This document shows positions 27,186 through 36,921 of a stretch of DNA of 64,000 nucleotides, piece by piece (positions within the stretch are counted from its first letter, which is position 1; every line of letters starts with the position of its first letter). Below the pieces are notes generated by a model. That model did no database searches and was not told where the DNA came from. It was given only the letters and a program-made list of their open reading frames with translations. The stretch lies in the NCBI GenBank assembly GCA_900557275.1, contig USRX01000006.1:45016-109015 (forward strand), written 5' to 3'. The position numbers and the translations under genes are program-made. The stretch is from an uncultured Roseburia sp. (lineage in GTDB: Bacteria; Bacillota_A; Clostridia; Lachnospirales; Lachnospiraceae).

Positions 27186-28976
27186 ATGTATCGTTCACAT
27201 ATATTGGTTTGCGGCGGAACCGGATGTACTTCATCTGGAAGCCAGCAGGTCATTCAGGTATTAAAAAATGAATTAAAAAATCACAAACTGCAGGATGAAG
27301 TTGCAGTTGTTAAAACAGGATGTCATGGTCTGTGTGCAGAAGGCCCGATCATGGTCGTATATCCGGAAGCAGTCTTTTATTCTCAGGTAAGACCGGAAGA
27401 TATTCCGGAAATCGTATCAGAACATCTGCTGAAGGGACGTGTGGTAGAACGTCTTGTATATCATGATGCTGAGACTCCGGAGGGCATCAAATCTCTCAAT
27501 GAGACAGCCTTTTATAAAAAACAGCACAGAATTGCTCTTCGAAACTGTGGTGTTATCAATCCGGAAGAGATTGATGAATATATCGGAACCGGCGGATATG
27601 AAGCCCTTGGAAAAGTTCTGACAGAGATGACTCCGGATGAAGTTATCCAGACGATTCTGGATTCCGGACTGAGAGGTCGTGGTGGTGCTGGATTCCCGAC
27701 CGGATTGAAATGGAGATTTGCATCGGGCAATCGTGGAAATGTACAGAAATACGTCTGTTGTAACGCCGATGAAGGCGACCCGGGCGCATTTATGGACCGT
27801 TCCGTACTGGAAGGTGATCCGCACGTTGTTCTGGAAGCTATGGCGATCGCAGGTTATGCTATTGGAGCTTCCCAGGGTTATATTTATGTAAGAGCGGAGT
27901 ATCCGATTGCAGTAGAACGTCTTCAGATTGCTATCGGTCAGGCGAGAGAGTATGGTCTGTTAGGCAAAAATATTTTTGACAGTGGATTTGATTTTGATAT
28001 TGAGCTTCGTCTTGGCGCCGGCGCATTTGTATGCGGCGAGGAGACTGCTCTTATGACATCTATTGAGGGTAACCGCGGCGAGCCGCGTCCAAGACCGCCA
28101 TTCCCGGCTGTCAAAGGTCTGTTCGGATGTCCTACTATTTTAAATAACGTTGAGACATGGGCAAACATTCCGCAGATTATCATCAACGGACCGAAGTGGT
28201 TTGCTTCCATGGGTACAGAAAAATCCAAAGGAACAAAAGTATTTGCGCTCGGTGGTAAGATCAACAACACAGGTCTTGTTGAAATCCCGATGGGTACAAC
28301 ACTTCGTACCGTTATCGAAGAGATCGGCGGCGGTATCCCGAATGGCAAAAAATTCAAAGCTGCCCAGACCGGTGGTCCGTCCGGCGGATGTATCCCGGCA
28401 GAGCATTTTGATATTCCGATTGATTACGACAACCTGATCAGCATTGGTTCTATGATGGGTTCCGGCGGCCTGATCGTTATGGATGAAGATACCTGTATGG
28501 TAGATATCGCAAAATTCTTCCTGCAGTTTACGGTAGATGAGTCCTGTGGTAAATGTACACCATGTCGTGTCGGAACCAAACGTCTTCTTGAGATGCTCGA
28601 GAAGATCACTTCCGGAAAAGCTACACTGGAAGATCTGGATAAACTGGAAGAACTGTGCTACTACATCAAAGATAATGCACTCTGTGGTCTGGGACAGACT
28701 GCACCGAACCCGGTTCTTTCCACACTGCGTTACTTTAGAGATGAGTACGTTGCGCATGTAGTAGACAAAAAATGTCCTGCAGGCGTATGTAAAGAACTTC
28801 TTACATATAAGATTGATCCCGCAAAATGCAAAGGTTGTACGTTATGTGCACGGAACTGTCCGGCAGATGCCATTGCAGGTAATATCAAAGAACCACACAT
28901 CATCAGCATTGATAAGTGCGTAAAATGTGGTACATGTATTGATAAGTGTCGTTTCGGCGCTATTTACAAAGAGTAA
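27186..28976 (+). CDS. hydB: Electron-bifurcating hydrogenase subunit HydB (NuoF-like)
   Basis: HydB (596 aa) carries the FMN/NADH site where bifurcation is thought to occur. Domains in order: thioredoxin-like [2Fe-2S] (1-90), NuoF flavin domain (GLRGRGGAGFPTGLKW, CNADEGDPGAFMDR), NADH/SLBB region (RLGAGAFVCGEETALM), [4Fe-4S] (ESCGKCTPCRVG), and two C-terminal ferredoxin clusters (CKGCTLCARNCP, CVKCGTCIDKC). Length and architecture match clostridial HydB. GGAGG lies before the ATG. Confidence 0.96.
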   Translation: MYRSHILVCGGTGCTSSGSQQVIQVLKNELKNHKLQDEVAVVKTGCHGLCAEGPIMVVYPEAVFYSQVRPEDIPEIVSEHLLKGRVVERLVYHDAETPEGIKSLNETAFYKKQHRIALRNCGVINPEEIDEYIGTGGYEALGKVLTEMTPDEVIQTILDSGLRGRGGAGFPTGLKWRFASGNRGNVQKYVCCNADEGDPGAFMDRSVLEGDPHVVLEAMAIAGYAIGASQGYIYVRAEYPIAVERLQIAIGQAREYGLLGKNIFDSGFDFDIELRLGAGAFVCGEETALMTSIEGNRGEPRPRPPFPAVKGLFGCPTILNNVETWANIPQIIINGPKWFASMGTEKSKGTKVFALGGKINNTGLVEIPMGTTLRTVIEEIGGGIPNGKKFKAAQTGGPSGGCIPAEHFDIPIDYDNLISIGSMMGSGGLIVMDEDTCMVDIAKFFLQFTVDESCGKCTPCRVGTKRLLEMLEKITSGKATLEDLDKLEELCYYIKDNALCGLGQTAPNPVLSTLRYFRDEYVAHVVDKKCPAGVCKELLTYKIDPAKCKGCTLCARNCPADAIAGNIKEPHIISIDKCVKCGTCIDKCRFGAIYKE

Positions 28977-28990
28977 TGGAGGGATCATCA

Positions 28991-30736
28991 GTGGAAAATA
29001 TTACAATTAAAATAAACGGTGTTGAAGTATCAGCACCGGCAGGTTCAACAATTCTTGAGGCTGCCCGTCTCGCAAATATTGAGATTCCTACTTTATGTTT
29101 CCTGAAGGATATCAATGAGATCGGCGCCTGCAGAATGTGTGTCGTAGAAGTAAAAGGGGCAAGAACACTGGTTACAGCCTGTGTATACCCGATCAATGAA
29201 GGAATGGAAGTATGGACCAATACACCAAAAGTTATCGAGTCCAGAAGAAAAACATTACAGCTTCTTCTTTCCATTCATGACCGTAAGTGCCTTTCCTGTG
29301 TACGAAGCGGTAACTGTGAATTACAGAAACTCTGTCATGATTATAAGATTGATGACGAGACAAAATATGATGGCGAAAGAATCGAGTATGCTTTAGATAC
29401 CTCTGCCGCACATATGGTAAGAGATAACAATAAATGTATCCTCTGCCGTCGATGCGTAGCAACTTGTGAAAAAACACAGGGAATCGGTGTTATCGGCGCA
29501 AATGAGCGTGGATTTGCAACTTATATCGGTTCTGCATTTGATATGAATCTGAGCGAGACAAGCTGTGTTTCCTGTGGACAGTGTATCGCAGTATGTCCGA
29601 CAGGAGCTCTCTATGAAAAGGATAATACCAAAGAAGTATTTGACGCAATCGCAGATCCGGAAAAATATGTTGTCGTACAGACAGCGCCTGCTGTTCGCGC
29701 AGCTCTGGGAGAAGCGTTTGATTATCCAATCGGTACAGATGTAGAAGGCAAACTTGCTGCTGCATTACGCAGACTTGGATTTGATAAAGTATTTGATACC
29801 AATTTTTCTGCTGACCTTACCATTATGGAAGAGGCAAATGAATTTTTGGATCGTGTGCAGAATGGCGGCAAACTGCCTCTGATCACATCATGTTCTCCGG
29901 GCTGGATCAAATACTGTGAGCACTATTTCCCAGATATGACAGAAAACCTGTCCAGCTGCAAATCTCCGCAGCAGATGTTTGGCGCCATCGCAAAATCTTA
30001 CTATGCTGAGAAGATGGGCATTCCGAAAGAGAAAATGGTTGTAGTCAGCATCATGCCATGTACTGCAAAGAAATTTGAAATCGGACGTGACGATGAGAAT
30101 GGTGCGGGCGTACCGGATGTAGATATCGCACTGACAACAAGAGAGCTTGCAAGAATGATTGACCGTGCAGGCATTAAGTTTGAGACATTACCGGACGAAG
30201 AATTCGATATGCCGCTTGGACTTGGAACAGGAGCAGCTGTTATCTTTGGCGCTACCGGCGGAGTTATGGAGGCAGCCCTTCGTACAGCCGTAGAAAAACT
30301 GACAGGCGAAGAGCTTGCAGCTCTTGATTTTACGGATGTTCGTGGTATGGAAGGTATCAAAGAAGCATCTTATAATGTAGCAGGCATGGAAGTAAAAGTT
30401 GCCATTGCATCCGGACTTTCCAATGCAAGAGAGCTTCTGAATAAAGTAAAGAGCGGAGAAGCAGATTATCACTTCATCGAGATTATGGGATGTCCGGGCG
30501 GATGTATCAATGGCGGCGGTCAGCCTCAGCAGCCGGGATACGTACGCAACACCGTAGATATCCGTGCAAAACGTGCAGAAGTATTGTATAATATTGATAA
30601 AAACAATCCGATTCGAAAATCTCATGAGAATCCGGCAATTATTGAGCTTTATGATACTTATCTGGAAAAACCGGGCAGCCATAAAGCACATGAATTACTG
30701 CACACAACATATGTGAAACGGACCATCAATAAATAG
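28991..30736 (+). CDS. hydA: Electron-bifurcating [FeFe]-hydrogenase catalytic subunit HydA
   Basis: HydA (581 aa) with an N-terminal [2Fe-2S] domain, a His/Cys cluster (CLSCVRSGNCELQKLC), two [4Fe-4S] motifs (CILCRRCVATC, CVSCGQCIAVCP), and H-cluster loops TSCSPGW (L1), MPCTAKK (L2) and MGCPGGCINGGGQP (L3). L1 has Ser where TSCCP has its second Cys, unlike the hydrogenase at 3552. GTG at 28991 with GGAGGG at 28978 is preferred. An ATG at 28976 overlapping the hydB stop is the alternative. Context indicates a group A3-like bifurcating enzyme. Confidence 0.93.
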   Translation: MENITIKINGVEVSAPAGSTILEAARLANIEIPTLCFLKDINEIGACRMCVVEVKGARTLVTACVYPINEGMEVWTNTPKVIESRRKTLQLLLSIHDRKCLSCVRSGNCELQKLCHDYKIDDETKYDGERIEYALDTSAAHMVRDNNKCILCRRCVATCEKTQGIGVIGANERGFATYIGSAFDMNLSETSCVSCGQCIAVCPTGALYEKDNTKEVFDAIADPEKYVVVQTAPAVRAALGEAFDYPIGTDVEGKLAAALRRLGFDKVFDTNFSADLTIMEEANEFLDRVQNGGKLPLITSCSPGWIKYCEHYFPDMTENLSSCKSPQQMFGAIAKSYYAEKMGIPKEKMVVVSIMPCTAKKFEIGRDDENGAGVPDVDIALTTRELARMIDRAGIKFETLPDEEFDMPLGLGTGAAVIFGATGGVMEAALRTAVEKLTGEELAALDFTDVRGMEGIKEASYNVAGMEVKVAIASGLSNARELLNKVKSGEADYHFIEIMGCPGGCINGGGQPQQPGYVRNTVDIRAKRAEVLYNIDKNNPIRKSHENPAIIELYDTYLEKPGSHKAHELLHTTYVKRTINK

Positions 30737-30817
30737 GATGTATAAGCATAAGAAGGCATTTAACGTTATCTGGATATAGAAAAATGGTATTTGTGTCGAA
30801 ATGTGAGTAATTGTTAC

Positions 30818-30853
30818 AGGAATCGGAAGTTTCGTACTTCCGATTCCTTTTTT
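30818..30853 (+). terminator. Terminator of the bifurcating hydrogenase operon
   Basis: AGGAATCGGAAGT (30818-30830) pairs with ACTTCCGATTCCT (30836-30848) around a 5-nt loop, followed by five T residues. Confidence 0.92.
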
Positions 30854-30953
30854 AGATAAAAACGGATGCTCATGCATTGCCATACGGATCGGATGAGCCC
30901 GTGATAACAGGAAAAACTTGTCAAACATTTTCCGAAAAAGTGGAGGAATCGTT

Positions 30954-32663
30954 ATGAATGTTATTAATTTTCAGGATGCATCCTGTGCCCATTGCTACAA
31001 ATGTCTGCGGCATTGTCCGGTAAAGGCGATTCGGGTCAAAGGCGGCAGAGCGCAGATCATGCAGGATCTGTGTGTATATTGCGGTCACTGTATGGAAGTC
31101 TGTCCGCAGAATGCCAAGACATTTGAGTCAGATCTTGCGTATGTAAAAAGCATGCTGTACCGAAAAGAACAGATCATTGTTTCACTGGATCCATCTTATA
31201 AAGGACTGCTACATTATGAAAAAACCGGTCAGATTGTGGCTGCATTGTTAAAACTTGGTTTTTCTCAGGTCAGAGAAACTGCAGAAGGGGCGGCACTGGT
31301 AACACAAGAATATCGGCGGTTAGTGGAAGAAGGAACTATGGAAAATATCATTACCAGTACCTGTCCGGGGGTAAATGCACTGGTAGAAAAATATTATCCG
31401 GAGTTGATTCCGTACCTTGCACCGATCATTTCACCAATGCTGGCTCATGGAAAAATGATCCGGGAAGTGATGGGACCGGATGTTAAGATCGTATTTATCG
31501 GTCCCTGTGTAGCGAAAAAAATGGAGGCAGAGCTTGACCCGCGGACAAGAGGCGTGATCGATGCAGTTATTGAATTTAATGAGTTGGAGCAGTGGCTGGA
31601 AGAAGAGGGCATAGATTTGATGGAATGTGAGGAAGCAGCATTTGCAAATCCGGATCCACAGGTTAATCAGCTGTATGCCGTCAATTGTGGTATCATCCGT
31701 TCTGTAAAAGCAGCCGGAGGACTGGGGAAATATCTGGATATTTCTGTCAATGGACTTGGAAACTGCCGGGAAATGCTTCACAGTATGAAACGCGGTTATA
31801 TCAAAAACTGTTTTATTGAGCTGGACTGTTGTGATGGCGTCTGTGTCAATGGTCCTGGAGTGGATAAACGCAGAGGATACCGTTTTAAAGCCCGCATGGA
31901 TATTGAAAATTCAGCATTGCATCTGATGCCGGAGATTCCGTTTCCGCTTCCAAAAGAAAAAATGGTTCGCACCTACCGTTGTAAACAGGTAGAGGAACAA
32001 CTTCCTACGGAGGAAGAGATTCAGGAAATATTAAAAACCATCGGTAAAAGTAACAGTACGAAAGAGTTTAACTGTGGCGCCTGCGGATATTCCACCTGCC
32101 GAGACAAAGCCATTGCAATCTATCAGGGAAAGGCAGAACCTTCCATGTGTCTGCTGCGAACCTTTGAAGTTACCCGTTCTAAGGCAAATGTAGTTCTGGA
32201 TACTACTCCACATGCAATCCTGATCTTTGACAGGGAACTTCGGATCACAGAGTATAACCGCAAAGCAGCTGAAATCTTTAAGACACCCAGGGGCAAAGCA
32301 CTGCAGATGTATTTGTTTGATTTTATTGATCCGACAGAATTTGAATCTGTCTTTAAAACAGGAGAAAATGTGCTTCACAAGAAAGTACAGTGGCCGATGT
32401 ATCATATGACGGTTGTACTTACGGTTGTATATATCGATAATATTGACAGCTGTCTGGCAATCATTGAAGATGCAACTGCAGAGGAAAAACGTGCAGAACA
32501 TATCCTGCGTCGTAAGTTAAAAACGGTAGAAGTGGCTCAGTCTGTTATTGATAAACAGATGCAGACAGCACAGGAGATTGCCGGTCTTTTAGGAGAAACG
32601 ACGGCAGAGACAAAAGCGATTCTGACTCAGTTGAGAGATTCCATTCTGGAAGACGAGGTGTAG
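30954..32663 (+). CDS. HydS-like sensory [FeFe]-hydrogenase with PAS domain (group C-like)
   Basis: A 569-aa multidomain sensor. Order: two [4Fe-4S] motifs (CAHCYKCLRHCP, CVYCGHCMEVCP), an H-cluster domain with TSTCPGV (L1), GPCVAKKME (L2) and CCDGVCVNGPG (L3), a four-Cys cluster domain (CGACGYSTCRDKAIAIYQG), a PAS domain (from about 415, ITEYNRKAAEIF), and a C-terminal helical segment. The proton-relay Cys is Thr. GGAGG supports the start at 30954. The SpoIIE-type phosphatase begins 3 bp downstream, so the pair is probably one H2-responsive signalling unit, like HydDB group C3. Confidence 0.87.
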   Translation: MNVINFQDASCAHCYKCLRHCPVKAIRVKGGRAQIMQDLCVYCGHCMEVCPQNAKTFESDLAYVKSMLYRKEQIIVSLDPSYKGLLHYEKTGQIVAALLKLGFSQVRETAEGAALVTQEYRRLVEEGTMENIITSTCPGVNALVEKYYPELIPYLAPIISPMLAHGKMIREVMGPDVKIVFIGPCVAKKMEAELDPRTRGVIDAVIEFNELEQWLEEEGIDLMECEEAAFANPDPQVNQLYAVNCGIIRSVKAAGGLGKYLDISVNGLGNCREMLHSMKRGYIKNCFIELDCCDGVCVNGPGVDKRRGYRFKARMDIENSALHLMPEIPFPLPKEKMVRTYRCKQVEEQLPTEEEIQEILKTIGKSNSTKEFNCGACGYSTCRDKAIAIYQGKAEPSMCLLRTFEVTRSKANVVLDTTPHAILIFDRELRITEYNRKAAEIFKTPRGKALQMYLFDFIDPTEFESVFKTGENVLHKKVQWPMYHMTVVLTVVYIDNIDSCLAIIEDATAEEKRAEHILRRKLKTVEVAQSVIDKQMQTAQEIAGLLGETTAETKAILTQLRDSILEDEV

Positions 32664-32666
32664 AAG

Positions 32667-33839
32667 ATGAATGTATATGTAGACATGGCATATAAGAGTC
32701 TCAACAAGCACGGAGAAGAACTCTGTGGTGATATAGTAGAACTTGTCACAACGGATGATTCCAAGATTTTGATTCTGGCAGACGGCATGGGAAGTGGTAT
32801 CCGTGCGAATATTCTGGCCACATTGACATCCAAGATTCTGGGCACGCTTTTTTTCAATAAGTTGAAGATTGATGAGGCGGTAACAACCATTGCTCGTACC
32901 CTTCCGGTATCTTCTGTCAATGGTGTCGCCTATTCCACTTTCAGTATTTTACAGATCTTTCAGTCGGGCGACGCATATCTGGTGGAATTTGATAATCCGG
33001 GCTGCATTTTCATCCGGGATGGAGAGATTCAGAAAATCCCGTTTGTCGAGCGTGAGATTGAAGGCAAAAAGATACGGGAATACCGTTTTCATGTAAAGAT
33101 TCATGATGCGTTTGTGCTGATGAGTGATGGTTGTATCGGATGCAGTGCGGGAGATGTGTATAATTACGGATGGGACTGGAAACATATTTCCGAATATGCT
33201 TTAAAAGTCTACGGACAGACGCAGTCTGCCTCCCACATGGCAGGCATGATCAATCAGGCATGCGATGATCTGTATCTGCAGGAACCGGGAGATGATACGA
33301 CCATTGCCGTTGCCCGTATCATAGAAGAAAAAGTGGTAAATATTATGACCGGTCCGCCGGAAAACAAGGCAGACGACAGCCGTATGGTACGTGATTTTAT
33401 CCGACAGGAGGGCATTAAGATTGTGAGTGGCGGCATTACCAGCCAGATTGTTGCCAGAGAATTGCGGGAAGATCTGGTCATGTCCGTGGACAATCTGGAT
33501 CCGGTCATTCCGCCGACTTCAAAAATACGGGGAATAGATCTTGTAACAGAAGGCGTGATCACGTTGAACCATGTGATCGAACTCTTGCAGCAGTATACGC
33601 AGGATGACGTATCACTTGATCTGTTTGATGAGCTGGCAAAAGAAAACGGGGCATCCAAAATCGCAAATTATCTGATCGATGAATGCACGACCGTAAATCT
33701 GTTTGTGGGAAAGGCAGTGAATGCCAATTATTCTCAGAAAAACCTGCCATTCGAGATCACAGCACGAAAAAATATCATCCATGCGCTGGAAGATGTATTG
33801 CGAGCTATGCATAAAAATGTAAACCTCTATTTTTACTAG
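32667..33839 (+). CDS. SpoIIE-type PP2C serine phosphatase
   Basis: A 390-aa protein with a PP2C/SpoIIE catalytic domain over about residues 1-215: GDIVELV, ILADGMGSGIRAN (metal-binding Asp), VLMSDGCIG and PGDDTTIAVARI. The remaining C-terminal 170 residues have no clear assignment. Such phosphatases dephosphorylate STAS-type antagonists in partner-switching systems. It lies 3 bp after the PAS-HydS gene, implying control by its redox or H2 state. Confidence 0.85.
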   Translation: MNVYVDMAYKSLNKHGEELCGDIVELVTTDDSKILILADGMGSGIRANILATLTSKILGTLFFNKLKIDEAVTTIARTLPVSSVNGVAYSTFSILQIFQSGDAYLVEFDNPGCIFIRDGEIQKIPFVEREIEGKKIREYRFHVKIHDAFVLMSDGCIGCSAGDVYNYGWDWKHISEYALKVYGQTQSASHMAGMINQACDDLYLQEPGDDTTIAVARIIEEKVVNIMTGPPENKADDSRMVRDFIRQEGIKIVSGGITSQIVARELREDLVMSVDNLDPVIPPTSKIRGIDLVTEGVITLNHVIELLQQYTQDDVSLDLFDELAKENGASKIANYLIDECTTVNLFVGKAVNANYSQKNLPFEITARKNIIHALEDVLRAMHKNVNLYFY

Positions 33840-33904
33840 AGTATGAAAATGTAATTTGATTTCATGATGAGCAATCCGTTATAAAAGTGTTTCAATAAAG
33901 AGTT

Positions 33905-33947
33905 AAAGGAGATGATAATTTGGCAAATATCGTCTCTTTTGCTTTTT
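33905..33947 (+). terminator. Terminator after the HydS/phosphatase operon
   Basis: AAAGGAGATGATA (33905-33917) pairs over 13 positions, with two G-U, with TATCGTCTCTTTT (33928-33940), followed by GCTTTTTC. Confidence 0.8.
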
Positions 33948-34040
33948 CTGCATTATAAATAAAAAAATACATCGTAAACATCCGGAAATGCAGCTTCAAC
34001 CCAGATATCAAAGGCATTATGTTTATTTCATTAATAAATA

Positions 34041-34069
34041 TTGAAAAAAGATAATATATCAGCTATAAT
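34041..34069 (+). promoter_or_regulatory. Sigma-A-type promoter of miaB
   Basis: TTGAAA (34041-34046), 17-bp spacer, TATAAT (34064-34069). It shows that frames opening at 34041 or 34068 are not real starts and supports miaB starting at 34104. Confidence 0.75.
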
Positions 34070-34103
34070 GAAGAATCGAACACATGGACGAAAGGAAAAC
34101 AGA

Positions 34104-35579
34104 ATGGATACAAGTATTGATTTCTCAAATCAGATGGAATTGAAACATATTATAGATGATATAGATTTAACAGAAGAAGCTCCGGCAGAAGAGCCGGCGA
34201 GGCAGTATTATTTTATCGCGAAAGCAGCTTCCTATGTAAAAAAGATGGAAGCGGAAGCCGGACATAAACTTACCTTTTTTGTAAAAACCTTTGGTTGCCA
34301 GATGAATGCAAGAGATTCTGAAAAACTGACAGGCATCCTAACGACGATCGGTTATCTTCCGGCAGAGACAGAAGAAGCAGATTTCGTTATTTACAACACC
34401 TGTACCGTGCGGGAAAATGCAAACAATAAAGTATATGGAAAACTGGGCTATCTTCATGGATACAAAAAGAAAAATCCGCATATGATGATCGCCATGTGCG
34501 GCTGTATGATGCAGGAAGAAAAAGTTGTAAAAAAGATTCAGCAGAGCTATCGTTTTGTAGATTTGATCTTTGGAACTCACAATCTGTTTCAGTTTGCAGA
34601 ACTGTATGTGAAAGCAGTGGAGTCCAATAAAATGACCGTAGAGATCTGGGAAGGAACCGATAAGATTGTAGAAAATCTGCCAAACCAGCGGAAATATAGT
34701 TTCAAATCCGGCGTCAACATCATGTTTGGCTGTAACAATTTCTGCAGTTACTGTATCGTGCCTTACGTCAGAGGACGGGAACGCAGCCGGGAACCTCAGG
34801 AGATCATCCATGAGATCGAAGCACTGGTAAAAGATGGCGTTATTGAGATCATGCTTCTGGGACAGAATGTAAATTCCTACGGAAAGACACTGGAGCATCC
34901 GATGACTTTTGCACAGCTGTTACAGGAGATTGAAAAGATTGAGGGACTGGAACGCATCCGTTTCATGACTTCTCATCCGAAGGATCTTTCCGATGAACTG
35001 ATCGCGGTAATGGCTGCATCGAAAAAGATCTGTAAACATATTCATCTGCCGTTGCAGTCCGGAAGTACAGACATTCTTACAAAGATGAACCGTCGCTATA
35101 CGAAAGAGCAGTACCTTGCACTTGTTGACCGTATCCGTGCAGCAATTCCGGATATTGCGATCACAACCGATATTATCGTAGGTTTTCCGGGAGAGACAGA
35201 AGAAGATTTTGAAGAGACATTAGATGTGATAGACAAAGTAAAATACGACAGCGCATTTACTTTTATCTATTCCAAACGAACCGGTACGCCGGCAGCTTCT
35301 ATGGATAATCAGATTCCGGAAGATGTTGTAAAAAATCGATTTGACCGTCTGTTAAAGCTGGTACAGAAGCATGCTTCTGAAAAATCGGGGCAGTATACAG
35401 GAAGCACACAGAAGATTCTGGTGGAGTCTGTCAATGAGCAGGACGAACATCTGGTAACTGGTCGCATGAGCAATAACAGTGTTGTACACTTCGCAGGCAG
35501 TGAAAATCTGATCGGAAAGATTGTTGATGTAGAGCTGAAAGAGTGTCGTGGATTCTATTATATAGGAGAGATGGTTTAA
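34104..35579 (+). CDS. miaB: tRNA-2-methylthio-N6-dimethylallyladenosine synthase
   Basis: MiaB (491 aa) is a radical-SAM methylthiotransferase acting on i6A37 of tRNA. The N-terminal UPF0004 domain has three cluster Cys (FGCQMNARDSEKL, NTCTVRENANNK, MCGCMMQEE). The radical SAM motif is FGCNNFCSYCIVPYVRGRERS, and the C-terminus is TRAM-like. About 60 extra N-terminal residues precede the core. AAGGA lies upstream of the ATG. Its stop overlaps the next ATG. Confidence 0.96.
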   Translation: MDTSIDFSNQMELKHIIDDIDLTEEAPAEEPARQYYFIAKAASYVKKMEAEAGHKLTFFVKTFGCQMNARDSEKLTGILTTIGYLPAETEEADFVIYNTCTVRENANNKVYGKLGYLHGYKKKNPHMMIAMCGCMMQEEKVVKKIQQSYRFVDLIFGTHNLFQFAELYVKAVESNKMTVEIWEGTDKIVENLPNQRKYSFKSGVNIMFGCNNFCSYCIVPYVRGRERSREPQEIIHEIEALVKDGVIEIMLLGQNVNSYGKTLEHPMTFAQLLQEIEKIEGLERIRFMTSHPKDLSDELIAVMAASKKICKHIHLPLQSGSTDILTKMNRRYTKEQYLALVDRIRAAIPDIAITTDIIVGFPGETEEDFEETLDVIDKVKYDSAFTFIYSKRTGTPAASMDNQIPEDVVKNRFDRLLKLVQKHASEKSGQYTGSTQKILVESVNEQDEHLVTGRMSNNSVVHFAGSENLIGKIVDVELKECRGFYYIGEMV

Positions 35580-35965
35580 TGGATACCGTCAGGAAATTCA
35601 AGAAAAGAGATCTGCTGATTCTGGTTATCATAGCAGCAGCGCTGGCCATTTTTGCAGCCGTTTTTTACACACGGGAAAAGCCGAAGGGAGGAACGGTAAC
35701 CGTAACTGTTGCCGGAAAAGAATATGGAACCTATGATCTGACCAAAGATCAGGAGATTCCCATTATCATTGCTGGAAAAGAGACAAACCATCTTATCATC
35801 AAAGATTGCAAGGCAGATGTTACCGAAGCAGATTGTCCGGATCAGATCTGTGTGGATCAGAAAGCAATCTCCAAAGAAGGCGAGACTATCGTATGTCTGC
35901 CAAACAAAGTCGTGGTCGAAGTCAAAGGCGCAGATGCATCAGATTTTGATACGATGACGAAATAG
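35579..35965 (+). CDS. NusG domain II-containing membrane-anchored protein
   Basis: A 128-aa protein with an N-terminal basic stretch and one transmembrane helix (about 10-29), then a small beta-rich extracytoplasmic domain of the NusG-II type. It includes a conserved Cys set (DCKADVTEADCPDQIC and IVCLPNKVVVEV). Function is unknown. ATG overlaps the miaB stop by 1 bp, with GGAGAG upstream. Confidence 0.82.
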   Translation: MDTVRKFKKRDLLILVIIAAALAIFAAVFYTREKPKGGTVTVTVAGKEYGTYDLTKDQEIPIIIAGKETNHLIIKDCKADVTEADCPDQICVDQKAISKEGETIVCLPNKVVVEVKGADASDFDTMTK

Positions 35966-36095
35966 TCATGAAAAAAGTATTTTTACACTATGGACTTGAT
36001 ATGACTATAAGTAGTTTGTACTAGTGTAGAGTAAATGATACTGTTATTAATATACAAGTGCTAAGAAACAGAACGAAGGAAACGGAGATACAGGT

Positions 36096-36710
36096 ATGTA
36101 TTCCTATATAAAAGGAACATTAGAAGAAGTAGAAACAACACATATCGTGGTCGACAATCATGGCATCGGATATCAGATTGATGTACCGGTTTCTGTCATA
36201 GACCGTCTGCCGCAGTTGGGAGAAGAAGTAAAGATCTATACCTATCTGTATGTAAAAGAAGACTGCTTTTCCCTGTTCGGCTTTCAGAACCGGGAAGAAC
36301 TGCGGTTGTTTAAGATGATGTTAAATGTAAGCGGTATCGGTCCGAAAGGTGCTCTTGGAATTTTGTCGGCACTGTCACCGACAGAACTATGTGTTGCCGT
36401 TTCCGGCGATAATGCAAAAGCCATCGCCAAAGCGCCGGGCATCGGTATCAAAACAGCACAGAAGCTGATCATCGAATTGAAAGATAAGGTGGATCTGGCA
36501 TCGATCCTGCCAGAGGAAGAACTGGACATTGCGGATACAGGAGCGTCCGCACCGGAAAAAGCATTGTTAAAAGAAGCACAGGAGGCACTGGTCTCCCTTG
36601 GCTATTCCGCAGGAGAGGCCGCAGATGTGCTGAAAGATATTGTTGTGGAAGATACGATGTCTGTGGAAGATATTTTGAAAATTGCTCTGAAAAATATGGC
36701 TTTTTTATAG
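36096..36710 (+). CDS. ruvA: Holliday junction DNA helicase subunit RuvA
   Basis: RuvA (204 aa) binds Holliday junctions and loads RuvB. The N-terminal OB fold (MYSYIKGTLEEVETTHIVVDNHG), tandem HhH motifs (NVSGIGPKGALGILSALS and APGIGIKTAQKLIIELKDK) and a C-terminal RuvB-binding helix bundle are all visible. A 211-bp gap without a gene separates it from ruvB. No ruvC is in the neighbourhood, which is usual for Firmicutes. Confidence 0.97.
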   Translation: MYSYIKGTLEEVETTHIVVDNHGIGYQIDVPVSVIDRLPQLGEEVKIYTYLYVKEDCFSLFGFQNREELRLFKMMLNVSGIGPKGALGILSALSPTELCVAVSGDNAKAIAKAPGIGIKTAQKLIIELKDKVDLASILPEEELDIADTGASAPEKALLKEAQEALVSLGYSAGEAADVLKDIVVEDTMSVEDILKIALKNMAFL

Positions 36711-36921
36711 ATATTAAATCATGCCGTAGCCTTCAGCTGGCGGTATAAATAACTATGAAAAAGTATTTTCCGTACTATTTTGTAAAAATATATGAGCATA
36801 CTGAAAGATAACATATAAATAAAATCGGAACAGATGTACTGCTACAGTAGATGTTGAAACAATAACATTGATATTTTTAGAATCGTTAGTAATAGAAAGA
36901 TAAAACAAGGAATCAAGTAGA

